A DNA stretch of 10,074 nucleotides from Paramecium sonneborni (Eukaryota; Ciliophora; Oligohymenophorea; Peniculida; Parameciidae). Position 1 is the first letter of the stretch, and the number at the start of each line of letters is the position of its first letter. Shown one piece after another: positions 1 to 9,103 of this stretch. The notes below the pieces were generated by a model, which made no database searches, had not been told where the DNA came from, and saw only the letters and a list, made by a program, of their open reading frames with translations. The stretch covers positions 54,095 through 64,168 of the forward strand of contig CAJJDN010000202.1 of NCBI GenBank assembly GCA_905182985.1, given 5' to 3'. The translations under genes were made by a program, and so were the position numbers.

Positions 1-344
1 TTCTTTCAAATAATAAACCAAATTAAGTAAATTGTTTAGATTTAATATTCTACATCTATTATAAATAAATCTAATAATTAATTTATATATAGTTTTATCC
101 AGTATTAGATTATTCTGAATTAATTCATAATAAACAGTTTGTTTTTCAAAATCGTATGAAATTGTTGTTTCATAATATAATAATTAAATCAATTAAATTT
201 TAAATACCAATAGTTAAAGTCTTTTAGATGGCAAAGATGCATCAACATAATCATTAAAGCAGGTAATGGTCTTTAAATAAAAAGCCAAAATAGTAATTGA
301 AAGTCGAATCCTCCAAGAAAAAAGAATTCATTATGATTATTTAT

Positions 345-370
345 GTAATCTTTTAGGTTTAATTTTATAG
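345..370 (+). other. Candidate 26-nt spliceosomal intron
   Basis: The segment begins GTAATC and ends TATAG, the size and borders typical of Paramecium introns. Removing it joins a frame ending HYDYL to one continuing RENDAIKVKEKLFWILL, which is more protein-like than the unspliced reading and avoids the TGA at 425. The joined frame then meets another TGA at about 475, so the model is still incomplete downstream. Confidence 0.4.
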
Positions 371-722
371 CTCTTCGTGAAAATGATGCAATCAAAGTTA
401 AGGAAAAATTATTTTGGATTCTCTTGACCTCCTTGGGAAATTTCAAGTTCTTTGATTACTCTTTTATATTTAGATGACCATTATAATGTTTTTGATAATA
501 AAATATGTTATGCTTTATAACATATAGAATAATTATTACAATAAAATTATGAATAATGTATTAAATCAATTATGATCATTTGAAAATTTTAGATAATTTG
601 ACTAGATAGTAATAAATGGATAGGTGATAATTTTTGTAAGTTTAGAATAAAAGTATTTCATCTTCAAAAAAGCTTATAGCAAGTTTGAGAGTTTGAGATT
701 GGATTTATTTATTTTTAAATTA

Positions 723-806
723 AAAAGAAATCATGTATATATATCCTTATAAGTTTAAAGTTTTAAACCAAAAAGAAATCAGATATATTTCTAAATAAGT
801 TTAAAG
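723..806 (+). repeat. Imperfect direct repeat of about 38 bp
   Basis: Bases 723-760 and 770-806 both begin AAAAAGAAATCA and end TAAGTTTAAAG, with a diverged AT-rich middle. In the best plus frame both copies give KKKS followed by a short hydrophobic run. It may be a small internal duplication in the interrupted gene, or AT-rich slippage. Confidence 0.4.
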
Positions 807-2025
807 ACATTGATAATAATTAACTTATACCGAATTAAATAAATTAGATATTTATTTATTATTTTTATTTAATCAAAATACTCAAATATTGCTTCAATTG
901 TGAAAAAAATGAAAAAAAAATGTTTGAAGTTCTATGTGAGTTTACTGGTGTTTGTTCCACTAGTATAGAGAACATTTCTTTATTGAAATTGGTATAGGAT
1001 TAAAGATAGTTGATATTTTAATTGAACATTAAAAGATATTCTCAATTTTATTAAAAAAGAAATAGATTGATTGTGATACATATAATTGAAATTATTCAAA
1101 ATCTATTTCTAAAAATATTCTGAAAATATCAATCTAATTTGTTTTCTCTTTTTTTTAAGAAGGAAATTATTTTTGGGGATATTTGAATGTAAGATTTATT
1201 ATTTACTTTTATAATAGTCTATTTTTATGTGAAAGATACTATTAAGATAATAATGATATTATCTTGTTAAAAATTTCAAAGACTAGGATTTTAAGATATT
1301 ATTGATGGGCAGCTCTCTATTAATATAAAGTTTTTCTAAGTTTTCAGTTTATTAAAAATTAGCGATTTTTGAAATATTACCCAAAAAATTAAACTCTGTT
1401 TATTTGGCAAATGAAAAAGGCTGAATTAAAGAAAGTTAAAAACGCTGTGAAAAGCATTCGCATGACCTTAAAATTTATGTAAGAGCAGAAGATGAATAAG
1501 TTTATTTTGTTTACACACAACTATTTTAAAATAATTATTCAAAGTAAAATAGAATAATACATGATTCACTATCTATTCACTATAAATGAAATGCTCAGAT
1601 AGTGAGAGGATATCAATATTTGAGATTTATCTCCAATTAGTATCTTAGTTAAAGAAACTTTCTAATAATAGAATTATTATAAAAGTAAATTATATATAAC
1701 TACTCGATATCCAATTTCAGTTTCATTTATATTATAATATAAAATGATTATACTTATTAAATTAAAAAAAGTGTGATAAGAATCCACGAAGTTATTTGGA
1801 ATAAAAATAAAATACTGGGCCTTTATTATAAACTGAAGAACTTATTAAAATATTTCATTAAATTTCAAAAGGCTTCCTTAAAAAATTTTGAAATAATTCA
1901 TAAATATTTAAACCAGATTATGTCTTGCTGAAGCTTAACAATCAAAGGGAAACCTGTATTGAAAAAATATATATGTTCTTTAACTTCAATAGGTCATTGA
2001 TTTTGTACTTGATAAAATTATTAAT

Positions 2026-2908
2026 TCAGTAATAATATTTTATCATTAATCTCTTCAGTTAGCAATAATTTTACATTATCTTCCAAGCTTCTTTATATTT
2101 CTCGCCTTTAAAATATAAACCATTTATAAATATATATTTTCTCTAATGTTTTACAACAACTCTATTTATTGGTTTATTTTATTTAAATTAGTATTATTAT
2201 TATTGAATAGTTCGATGATGCAAAATGAGTTTCATAGTTCCTTTCGTGAGTAAAATTACTGTATTAATAGCTCTTAAATTTTGAAGAGTTGATGATGTAT
2301 TTTTAGTTTTTTTTCTCTACACGTAGTATGATTATTCAACTTTTTTTTAATGTATATTAATTCTAAAATATTTCTTGAATATTTCATTAATAATCTTATC
2401 TTCTGGTCCAATTTTCTCATTTTCTCTCTTTTATGAATCTCCCAACAAATAATAAAATAATATAAAGGATTAATAAAATCATAATCCCCATTTTTGCAGT
2501 CTATATCCCCCCATATCCAAAATTTAAACTATAAAATAATCATCAGGAAATTTATTATTAGAAAAATAATTGCTAATATTAATCAATTTTCCTACTTTTA
2601 GATTTTCAACCTGTCATGTTGATTCTCCTCCATTAATTAAACAGAAGTTTTCTAATAATCTTAATAAGTTTCAAATTTATTCACTCCATTCTATTCCTTT
2701 GTATCGATCGACCTCACTTAATTTTCATAAAAATATCATAAGTTTATAAGATTAACTTCTAAAATCTTTCATTTTAATTGAAATTCATTTTTTAATTCAA
2801 TTAGCTATTATACCTAACTCCACCACTAATTTATAAAGGCAGAACAATATATTTGAATTAAAGAGTTAATTTAAGTTAATATCTATTCACCATCATATGT
2901 TACTTTAA
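2026..2908 (-). pseudogene. Decayed MORN-like repeat gene fragment
   Basis: On the minus strand, downstream of the intact MORN-like gene, weaker copies of its motifs occur in the same orientation. Bases 2884-2908 read KVTYDGE (compare QVTYNGEY). Around 2811-2830 there is a TTAGTGGTGGAG stretch like the conserved intron end plus GGG start. Around 2482-2634 the reading GGES..., then LKVGKLINISNYFSNNKF, then a GGY...QKWG segment follows the order of a complete unit, but with TGA at the expected Y position. Two overlapping minus frames are then open: 2235-2582 (116 codons, with YDFINPLYYFI and WEIHKREKMRKLDQK) and 2029-2478 (150 codons, with NGLYFKGEKYKEAWKI). The frame changes suggest an old tandem neighbour or former 3' extension of the intact gene that has decayed. 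Confidence 0.4.
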
Positions 2909-3149
2909 AATAGCTATTAATTTAATTATGCTTAAGATGATTTTTCTAAAGAAAGGACATAGAACATCTTTAGTTTAATACAAATCAAAAAATCAAGTTA
3001 GACTTTTTCGAATCGCTCACATCAAAATTTAAAACTAAAAAAAAATATTCTCAATCCTATACAAAAAATTTAATACAATAACAAACATCGCACAATACAT
3101 AATAATTTATTACAATTATTTTAAGCAGAATCATTTTCTTTTATTCTTT
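2909..3149. other. AT-rich spacer after the MORN-like gene
   Basis: No convincing coding frame on either strand. It lies directly 3' of the TGA at 3150-3152 on the minus strand and should hold the 3' untranslated region. No terminator-like hairpin or RNA gene was seen. A minus-strand stretch near 3030-3050 (TATAGGATTGAGAATATT) faintly resembles the WIEL part of a repeat unit, but is too diverged to call. Confidence 0.35.
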
Positions 3150-5321
3150 TCAAATATCATATTTCTTTTCGCCCAGTTTCTGATTAGTATAAATATTTTT
3201 TTCCGCCCATATACCAATTTTTATACCTTTCATATTATATTCACCTTCATATGTGACTTATTTATTCACAGAAAACAATTAATCTAACTCTACCCATCTT
3301 CCAATCTTAATTGAACCTTCCTTTTCACAATATGAACCACCTCCACTAAAATATTATTATTCTACCCTAATAAAATATTTACATTTATTCATTCTTCCCG
3401 TCCCAATTAAACCATATATCCCATCTACCTTTTTTCATTCCTTTCATATTATATTCACCATTATAAGTGACTTATTTAAAACTTGCAAAACCTTCATCTA
3501 ACTCTACCCACCTTCCAATCTTTATTTAGCCATCACTTTCACCATATTAACCACCCCCACTAATATATTATTACGCCTATAACTTTATAATTTTTACATT
3601 TTTTATCCTTTATATGCCGTATTCCATCTTCCTACCTTACCTTAAATCTTATATTAACCATTATAAGTGACTTATTTCCAATTCGTAAAACCTTCATCTA
3701 ACTCTACCCACCTTCCAATCTTAAACTAACCTTCTCCCTCAACATAAGATCCCCCTCCACTAATATACTATAATAATAGAATACTTACATTTATTTATAT
3801 TCATACTTTTCTTACACCCTATAATTAATATCCCATCTGCCTATTTTCATACCTTTCATATTATATTCCCCCTTATATATTAATTAAGCATAATAATAAA
3901 ACCCATCCAGCAACTCTACCCACTTTCCAATCTTAATTTAACTTTCTCCCTCCTCATAAGTTCCCCCACCACTAACATATTATTTCACCTATTCTTAATA
4001 ATATCTACATTTATCTATATTTTTTATCTCCATATGGATCACAATAATTAATATCCCATCTACCTATCTTAATGCCTTTCACATTATATTCGCCATTATA
4101 AGTGACTTATTTCAAGTGAGCAAATCCTTAATCTAACTCTATCCACCTTCCAATCTAAATTTAACCTTATTCCTCATCATATGATCCACCACCACTAACA
4201 TTATACATATATAATTATTATATATTTACATTTATTTATATTCCTACTTACCCTTCTCACAATAACCAATATCCCATCTCCCAACCTTCATTCCTTTTAT
4301 ATTATATTCACCGTTGTAGATGACTTATTTCTCATACCAAAATCTTTTATCCAATTCTACCCATCTCCCAATTTTGATTAAACCTTCTCCGTCGCCATAT
4401 GATCCACCACCACTAATTAATTATTTTCACCTTAAATTATATAATATTTACATTTATTTGTATTCATTTTAATTAAAGCTTTAATACATGCTATCCCATC
4501 TCCCAACTTTCTTTCCTTTTATATTATATTCACCATTATAGATAACTTATTTCTGGTACCAAAACCTTTCATCTAACTCTACCCATCTCCCAATTTTGAT
4601 GAAATCTTCTCCGTCTTTATATGATCCACCACCACTAGAATATTTTTATCATTTATATATTATTTACATCTATATAAAAACATCTTTTTGTCCATGACAA
4701 TAACTAATATCCCATCTACCTATTTTAATACCTTTAGACTTATATTCACCAATATGAATGACTTGATTACCCAACCAAAAGCTTTCATCCAACTCTGCCC
4801 ATTTTCCAATTTTTTATCCTTGCTCATTATATTATCCACCAAAATTATCTAACTTTTTTTGTTCATAGTTATATTTCCAAGAACCTATTTTTTTACCTTC
4901 AAAGTATTCACCTTCTTCAAATACAGGAATCCAACTAGTGATATTTAAATATGAACATTTACCTACAATAATTCTTAACTAATTCCTTCCATAAACCAAT
5001 CTTTTAGCCATCTTCTGAGTAATATCCACCAGCTTTTTATAAAATTTATTCATTCCAATAAATGCTCCATTTAGCAACCTTCTAAAAATTATTTCGATAT
5101 TTTCCATCCCACTTAAGTTATTTTACTTATTCTTTATTATTAAAAATTTCATGTTCCGAAGTGGAATAATTTTGCAATCTATCATAGTTTATTAATAATT
5201 TACTATCTAATAATATTTCTATCATAAATATATTCGATTTCCTTCTCTTAATATAATTATGGTTGATATATCTTATCCAACCATCTATTTAATTAAATGT
5301 CAAAAAACAGGCATTATTCAT
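3150..5321 (-). CDS. MORN-like tandem-repeat protein, nine exons
   Basis: Predicted 631-residue soluble protein. Exons, 5' to 3': 5321-4963, 4934-4668, 4634-4452, 4412-4230, 4194-4009, 3971-3789, 3759-3598, 3559-3383, 3345-3150; they total 1896 bases, exactly divisible by three, ending in TGA. Residues 1-75 or so are unique (DGWIRYINHNYIKRRK). Residues about 78-208 hold divergent units (AGGYYSEDGQKIGLW, EGEYFEGKKIGSW, GGQYNEQGQKIGKW). Residues 209-631 are seven regular units, each GGGSY-E-G-IKIGRW(V/I)ELD-F-QVTYNGEY-KG-K-GRWDI, that is two MORN-like half-repeats. The invariant Gln of QVTY is mostly TAA, which fixes the genetic code. The family is common in Paramecium; MORN-type repeats often form extended beta-hairpin scaffolds, but the function of this one is unknown. 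The Met at 5319-5321 is the first in frame. The frame stays open to 5429 without ATG, so the true start may lie in an upstream exon. Confidence 0.85.
3346..4667 (-). repeat. Tandem array of one-repeat exons with co-located introns
   Basis: Seven introns lie at 4635-4667 (33 nt), 4413-4451 (39), 4195-4229 (35), 3972-4008 (37), 3760-3788 (29), 3560-3597 (38) and 3346-3382 (37). Each starts GTAAAT, GTAGAT, GTAAGT or GTAAAA, ends TAG, and splits the same Ile codon (AT|T) just before GGG. The six exons between them are 183, 183, 186, 183, 162 and 177 bp, all multiples of three. The exon plus its intron is therefore the duplicated unit. The introns have diverged in length and interior much more than the exons. 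The 162-bp exon is the shortest and has VGRWNT instead of VGRWDI. Confidence 0.85.
4935..4962 (-). other. 28-nt phase-2 intron in the 5' part of the MORN-like gene
   Basis: It runs GTAAATGTTC to ATCACTAG and splits a Ser codon (AG|T). Without removal the frame is lost between ...KELVKNYC and WIPVFEEGEY; with removal the two join in frame. It lies outside the regular repeat array, but has the same phase as the array introns. Confidence 0.75.
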
Positions 5322-5623
5322 ACAGAATAACTTATTCGAACTCTGATTTCTTTGAAAGATTCCCCATGTCTTTTATTGTTAATTTTAGTATAAATTAAAA
5401 TTTATAGAAAATTTTTAATTCTTTAATTATCAATTTAAAGTATTTTATTGATTTCACTATGTAATTCTTAATTTCAAAAATATATTGCCAGTAATTATTT
5501 TTCTAATCAATTCAAAATATGAAAATATAGATTATTAGTCAACATTCAAGAAAATGAATGCTAGTTTTTGAATTTAAATTTAAGTGGTAAGTTTTAATTG
5601 GTAATAGTTGGAACGTAAAATAT
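5322..5623 (-). other. Upstream region of the MORN-like gene (first copy)
   Basis: The gene's frame remains open from 5321 up to 5429 without an ATG (includes NQQQKTWGIFQRNQSSNK) and is closed by TGA at 5430-5432. Further upstream, minus-strand ATGs open only short frames ended by TGA. A small first exon joined by a short intron could lie here, but I cannot place its splice sites with confidence. No promoter element was recognised. Confidence 0.35.
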
Positions 5624-5624
5624 N
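5624..5624. other. Ambiguous base (N) at a contig join
   Basis: It is the only N in the window. Sequence on its right restarts inside the MORN-like gene at the base equivalent to 4377, so the frame and gene order are not continuous across it. Confidence 0.95.
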
Positions 5625-6569
5625 ATTAAACCTTCTCCGTCGCCATATGATCCACCACCACTAATTAATTATTTTCACCTTAAATTATATAATATTTACA
5701 TTTATTTGTATTCATTTTAATTAAAGCTTTAATACATGCTATCCCATCTCCCAACTTTCTTTCCTTTTATATTATATTCACCATTATAGATAACTTATTT
5801 CTGGTACCAAAACCTTTCATCTAACTCTACCCATCTCCCAATTTTGATGAAATCTTCTCCGTCTTTATATGATCCACCACCACTAGAATATTTTTATCAT
5901 TTATATATTATTTACATCTATATAAAAACATCTTTTTGTCCATGACAATAACTAATATCCCATCTACCTATTTTAATACCTTTAGACTTATATTCACCAA
6001 TATGAATGACTTGATTACCCAACCAAAAGCTTTCATCCAACTCTGCCCATTTTCCAATTTTTTATCCTTGCTCATTATATTATCCACCAAAATTATCTAA
6101 CTTTTTTTGTTCATAGTTATATTTCCAAGAACCTATTTTTTTACCTTCAAAGTATTCACCTTCTTCAAATACAGGAATCCAACTAGTGATATTTAAATAT
6201 GAACATTTACCTACAATAATTCTTAACTAATTCCTTCCATAAACCAATCTTTTAGCCATCTTCTGAGTAATATCCACCAGCTTTTTATAAAATTTATTCA
6301 TTCCAATAAATGCTCCATTTAGCAACCTTCTAAAAATTATTTCGATATTTTCCATCCCACTTAAGTTATTTTACTTATTCTTTATTATTAAAAATTTCAT
6401 GTTCCGAAGTGGAATAATTTTGCAATCTATCATAGTTTATTAATAATTTACTATCTAATAATATTTCTATCATAAATATATTCGATTTCCTTCTCTTAAT
6501 ATAATTATGGTTGATATATCTTATCCAACCATCTATTTAATTAAATGTCAAAAAACAGGCATTATTCAT
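5625..6569 (-). CDS. MORN-like repeat protein, 5' part (duplicate copy, cut at N)
   Basis: This is the same 5' end as the gene at 3150-5321, shifted by 1248. Exons run 6569-6211, 6182-5916, 5882-5700 and a partial exon from 5660 to 5625; introns are 6183-6210, 5883-5915 and 5661-5699. The frame enters the second regular repeat unit and is lost at the N. No base difference from the first copy was seen, including in intron interiors, where genuine paralogous units of the array have diverged strongly. I therefore regard it as the same gene counted twice. If the copies are merged, this upstream side is the one with real flanking sequence, because copy 1's flank ends at the N. Confidence 0.6.
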
Positions 6570-6871
6570 ACAGAATAACTTATTCGAACTCTGATTTCTT
6601 TGAAAGATTCCCCATGTCTTTTATTGTTAATTTTAGTATAAATTAAAATTTATAGAAAATTTTTAATTCTTTAATTATCAATTTAAAGTATTTTATTGAT
6701 TTCACTATGTAATTCTTAATTTCAAAAATATATTGCCAGTAATTATTTTTCTAATCAATTCAAAATATGAAAATATAGATTATTAGTCAACATTCAAGAA
6801 AATGAATGCTAGTTTTTGAATTTAAATTTAAGTGGTAAGTTTTAATTGGTAATAGTTGGAACGTAAAATAT
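5625..6871. repeat. 1247-bp direct duplication, copy 2
   Basis: It is the exact counterpart of 4377-5623. On its right the sequence continues into unique DNA (6872 onward), whereas copy 1 stops at the N. Merging the two copies would give one continuous locus: 6872 onward upstream, then the gene, then 4376 downward. Confidence 0.9.
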
Positions 6872-6876
6872 TATGA

Positions 6877-7131
6877 CCATTGAAAATAGATTAGATTAAT
6901 TAATTTTTATGGGAGCTTGAAGTATTTAATAATTTAGAATAAATCTAATATCTTTAATAGTTTTAAAAATATTATAGTAATTTCTAAAAGTATGAAAAAG
7001 CATTTAAATAAATGCAAGATTCAAATTAACTTCGTGATGTTGAATCATTTGATTCTTGTAAGAGGTCGATGAATCTCTTTGAGGTTACTACAATAACATA
7101 AAATTACACTTTCCAGCTCATCAGCTCATGA
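6877..7131 (+). pseudogene. Channel-like gene: first coding block
   Basis: It is open between TGA at 6874-6876 and TGA at 7129-7131, 84 codons. It reads like a helical soluble segment (WELEVFNNLEQIQYLQQF, then KAFKQMQDSNQLRDVESFDS). There is no convincing ATG at its left, so an upstream exon is likely; GTAAAATATT...AAAATAG just upstream (6864-6890) is a possible 27-nt intron. The signal passes to the next frame between about 7075 and 7110 without an obvious intron, which points to a one-base shift. Confidence 0.45.
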
Positions 7132-7510
7132 TAAATACTTAATGTCTGTACTCAAATCTTTAAAAATGAAAATGGCCTAAGATCATATGTCTTGGCTACT
7201 GTATTATTAATTTAAAGTAATAAATATTAATAAAGAATAAATGACATATTTCTTTAAAATGACCATTTTCAGTTTCTTGTCATTTACAATGAATTATTTT
7301 AAATTTCCCAAAATAAAGCCTTTAAATTGAAGTTTGTAAAGTTATTATTACTTATTTCGATAACTAGAATATCTTCATAATTATTGTCTGCCCTTAAAAT
7401 GATGGCTTCTTAAAATTTTATTTTGGAATTCACAAAAAAGACAATTTTGCCATGACGTAATAGTTCAAAAATATGTTCTTATGAATTATTCATTGCTTAT
7501 TTATGATTGA
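7073..7510 (+). pseudogene. Channel-like gene: second block, crossed by two TGAs
   Basis: The first part (7073-7330) contains MSVLKSLKMKMAQDHMSWLL and a hydrophobic stretch near FSFLSFTMNYF. The same frame goes on after TGA at 7328 and 7400 with protein-like text (WLLKILFWNSQKRQF) to TGA at 7508. In the channel reading this would be the region before domain III; I do not recognise it independently. Confidence 0.38.
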
Positions 7511-7930
7511 AATAAAATAATAAAATGGTTTTTAAGTTGCTCAAATATATATCACTTGCCAAAACAATGTTTAAAATTAATTGCACAATTTTTAGAAATA
7601 AGGATCAAAAAAATTATTTCTTAGAAAAATTAATCTCACAAAGATTGCTATCATGCTATTTAAAATTCTCAAATTCTAGGGGGAAGCTTTAATCTGTTTA
7701 GTTTTATATTTCAAATAAAAATTATATTATACTCTTTAATTAATTCTTGTTGCAATTCTCTTAAAATATAATTAATATTAGAATAAAAGGTATTGTTTTA
7801 TTATCTAATCAATGAAAATTTTTCATCTGTTTTCATTTGGATAAAAATTTATCTAATAGTTAAATTTTTTAACTCTGCTTGGTTATGTGATCATTATCTA
7901 AATTATATCATCCAGTTTTTTATTTAATGA
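7511..7930 (+). pseudogene. Channel-like gene: domain III S1-S3-like block
   Basis: It has 139 codons without TGA, ended by TGA at 7928-7930. Starting around 7690 it has three hydrophobic stretches; the last reads FSSVFIWIKIYLIVKFFNSA and then W-C-D--L-YIIQFF. That resembles the usual S2 to S3 passage of voltage-gated channels (a hydrophobic S2 with acidic residues, then YF-S-WN--DF). The S2 acidic residues are not evident here. No arginine-rich S4 follows; the next 100 bases contain TGAs at 8027 and 8039. Confidence 0.4.
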
Positions 7931-8041
7931 AACAAACAATATTTTTCAAAAACAAAATTTAAAATTTTAATTCAATTTAAGGATTTAATTTATTATATTA
8001 AAATTTGTTTAAAGTTTTTGAGAATCTGAGTTGTTAGTTGA

Positions 8042-8566
8042 AAACAAAATCCTAATTAAACTTTGGAATTTATAGCAAGCAATTAAGGATTCTAAATTTA
8101 TGTTTAAATTATTATTTTATAAGATTTTAGAATTAAAATTATAATAACTAATTTTTAAGTTAAATATTCACAATATGATCAAAGCTAAATAAGATTCTAA
8201 ATAACAACATTAATTGACCATATTGAGAATTTAATTTAAATATCTTAATTAAAATTGTGCTATTAAGCTTTATACTACTAGCATATTTTGGATAAAATAA
8301 AAATAATGCTAAAAATTTTAATTAAAATAACTTAGAAATAGAGCTTTTAAAAGGTTCGTTATAAATTGTTTAGAGATGAAAATTAAGTACTCAGTTTGTA
8401 GATGAAAATATTATTAAATAAACTTTATGTTTTCTTTTTTGATCTATCATACATAATGAATCTTTTCCTAGATTAATTATCAGAAAAAAATTAAACTAAT
8501 TTGATTGATCTAATTATTATTGCTAATATAAAATAAATTATAACACCTTTTGTGATTATAAATTGA
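8042..8566 (+). pseudogene. Channel-like gene: III-IV linker and domain IV S1-S3-like block
   Basis: It has 174 codons without TGA, the longest clean block on the plus strand. The first two thirds are hydrophilic and Gln-rich, like an interdomain linker, with KIMLKILIKITQKQSFQKVR just before the membrane part. Then come MKILLNKLYVFFFDLSYIMN (S1/S2-like) and TNLIDLIIIANIKQIITPF (S3-like, with the usual acidic residue after the first turn). It ends in TGA at 8564-8566, and the frame goes straight on into an S4/S5-like segment, so this TGA looks like a point change or lies in a very short intron. Confidence 0.42.
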
Positions 8567-9073
8567 AATTCTGCTATCTTTTAAGCTGCATAAATCTTGT
8601 ATAAAAGCTTAGGATTTTTAAAACTGAAAAATTTAATATAATTTTTATTTCAAAGTTTGTAAGAATTTTATTTCAATAAAAACTATTTAGTTTAATTGTT
8701 GCTATTCATACATTATTTTTTTTAACTATTGAGATTAAATTTAACTTATGAAACTAAAGATTTGAAGCATTTCTTGGTAAAATAAATGAATCAAAATTAA
8801 ATCATCATTTTTGGGCATTAAATTACTTTTTAGAGCAATCAAAACTAATCAAGTCACAAAAAAATTAGAATGAATTTAAATAAATCTTCATTTAATTAAA
8901 ATAAAATAATACTAATATCAGACTGTGAAAAATTAAGCATAGAAATGGAAGTTTTAACAATTAATTTACTTAAAAGTGGCTACAAAAAATTGAAAGTTTA
9001 ACAAAAAAATAGTTATGGTGCTTTGATTTTGCTCCAGCTCGCAGAGATGGCCAGTTAAAATAAACGAAAATGA
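8567..9073 (+). pseudogene. Channel-like gene: domain IV S4-S5-like block plus hydrophilic insert
   Basis: It has 168 codons without TGA. The start, NSAIFQAAQILYKSLGFLKL followed by KNLIQFLFQSL and the hydrophobic LVQLLLFIHYFFQLL, follows the S4, S4-S5 linker and S5 pattern, but with lysines and few arginines. From about 8760 to 9070 the text is hydrophilic (MEVLTINLLKSGYKKLKVQQ) and far too long for a normal S5-pore loop. A second plus frame over 8755-8925 is also protein-like (NESKLNHHFWALNYFLEQSK). This stretch could be an inserted or retained segment. Confidence 0.38.
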
Positions 9074-9103
9074 AAATGATATAAACTAATTTTAGTAAGA
9101 TGA

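Larger units (their letters stand above)
2..1931 (+). pseudogene. Interrupted plus-strand gene of unknown family
   Basis: With TAA/TAG read as Gln the plus strand looks protein-coding in three successive frames. From 2 to about 1300 the frame starting at base 2 is best; it includes 689-1120, 144 codons without TGA, where I count seven and five TGAs in the other two plus frames. Bases 1306-1605 are open in the next frame (with KKAELKKVKNAVKSIRMTLK), and 1590-1931 in the third (with ILGLYYKLKNLLKYFIKFQK, ending TGA). The first frame is crossed by TGAs at 116, 425, 581, 599, 686, 1121 and 1184. One break is explained by a likely 26-nt intron at 345-370. I do not recognise the family; the piece around 920-1000 (MFEVLCEFTGVCSTSIENIS) has mixed, non-low-complexity composition typical of real protein. 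The left end runs off the window. A decayed gene is the simplest reading, but missed introns or retained eliminated sequences are possible. Confidence 0.42.
4377..5623. repeat. 1247-bp direct duplication, copy 1
   Basis: This segment appears identical to 5625-6871 with a constant offset of 1248 from end to end. It covers the first two exons, most of the next two and the upstream region of the MORN-like gene. The copy ends exactly at the single N, which points to an unmerged contig overlap rather than a biological duplication. Confidence 0.9.

Noticed and set aside
1..327. Minus-strand frame open for 109 codons at the left end
   Set aside because: It contains no ATG and competes with the plus-strand frame that continues to 1300 with a plausible intron. 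It could be real, but the plus strand is better supported.
3150..5321. The regularly spaced repeats as a CRISPR array or satellite
   Set aside because: The spacing is due to 61-codon protein repeats and introns; the repeats are coding and diverged, not short identical units with unique spacers.
5625..6569. A genuine second MORN-like gene
   Set aside because: It is base-for-base the same as the first copy, including introns and upstream DNA, and abuts the only N in the window; an unmerged overlap is more likely.
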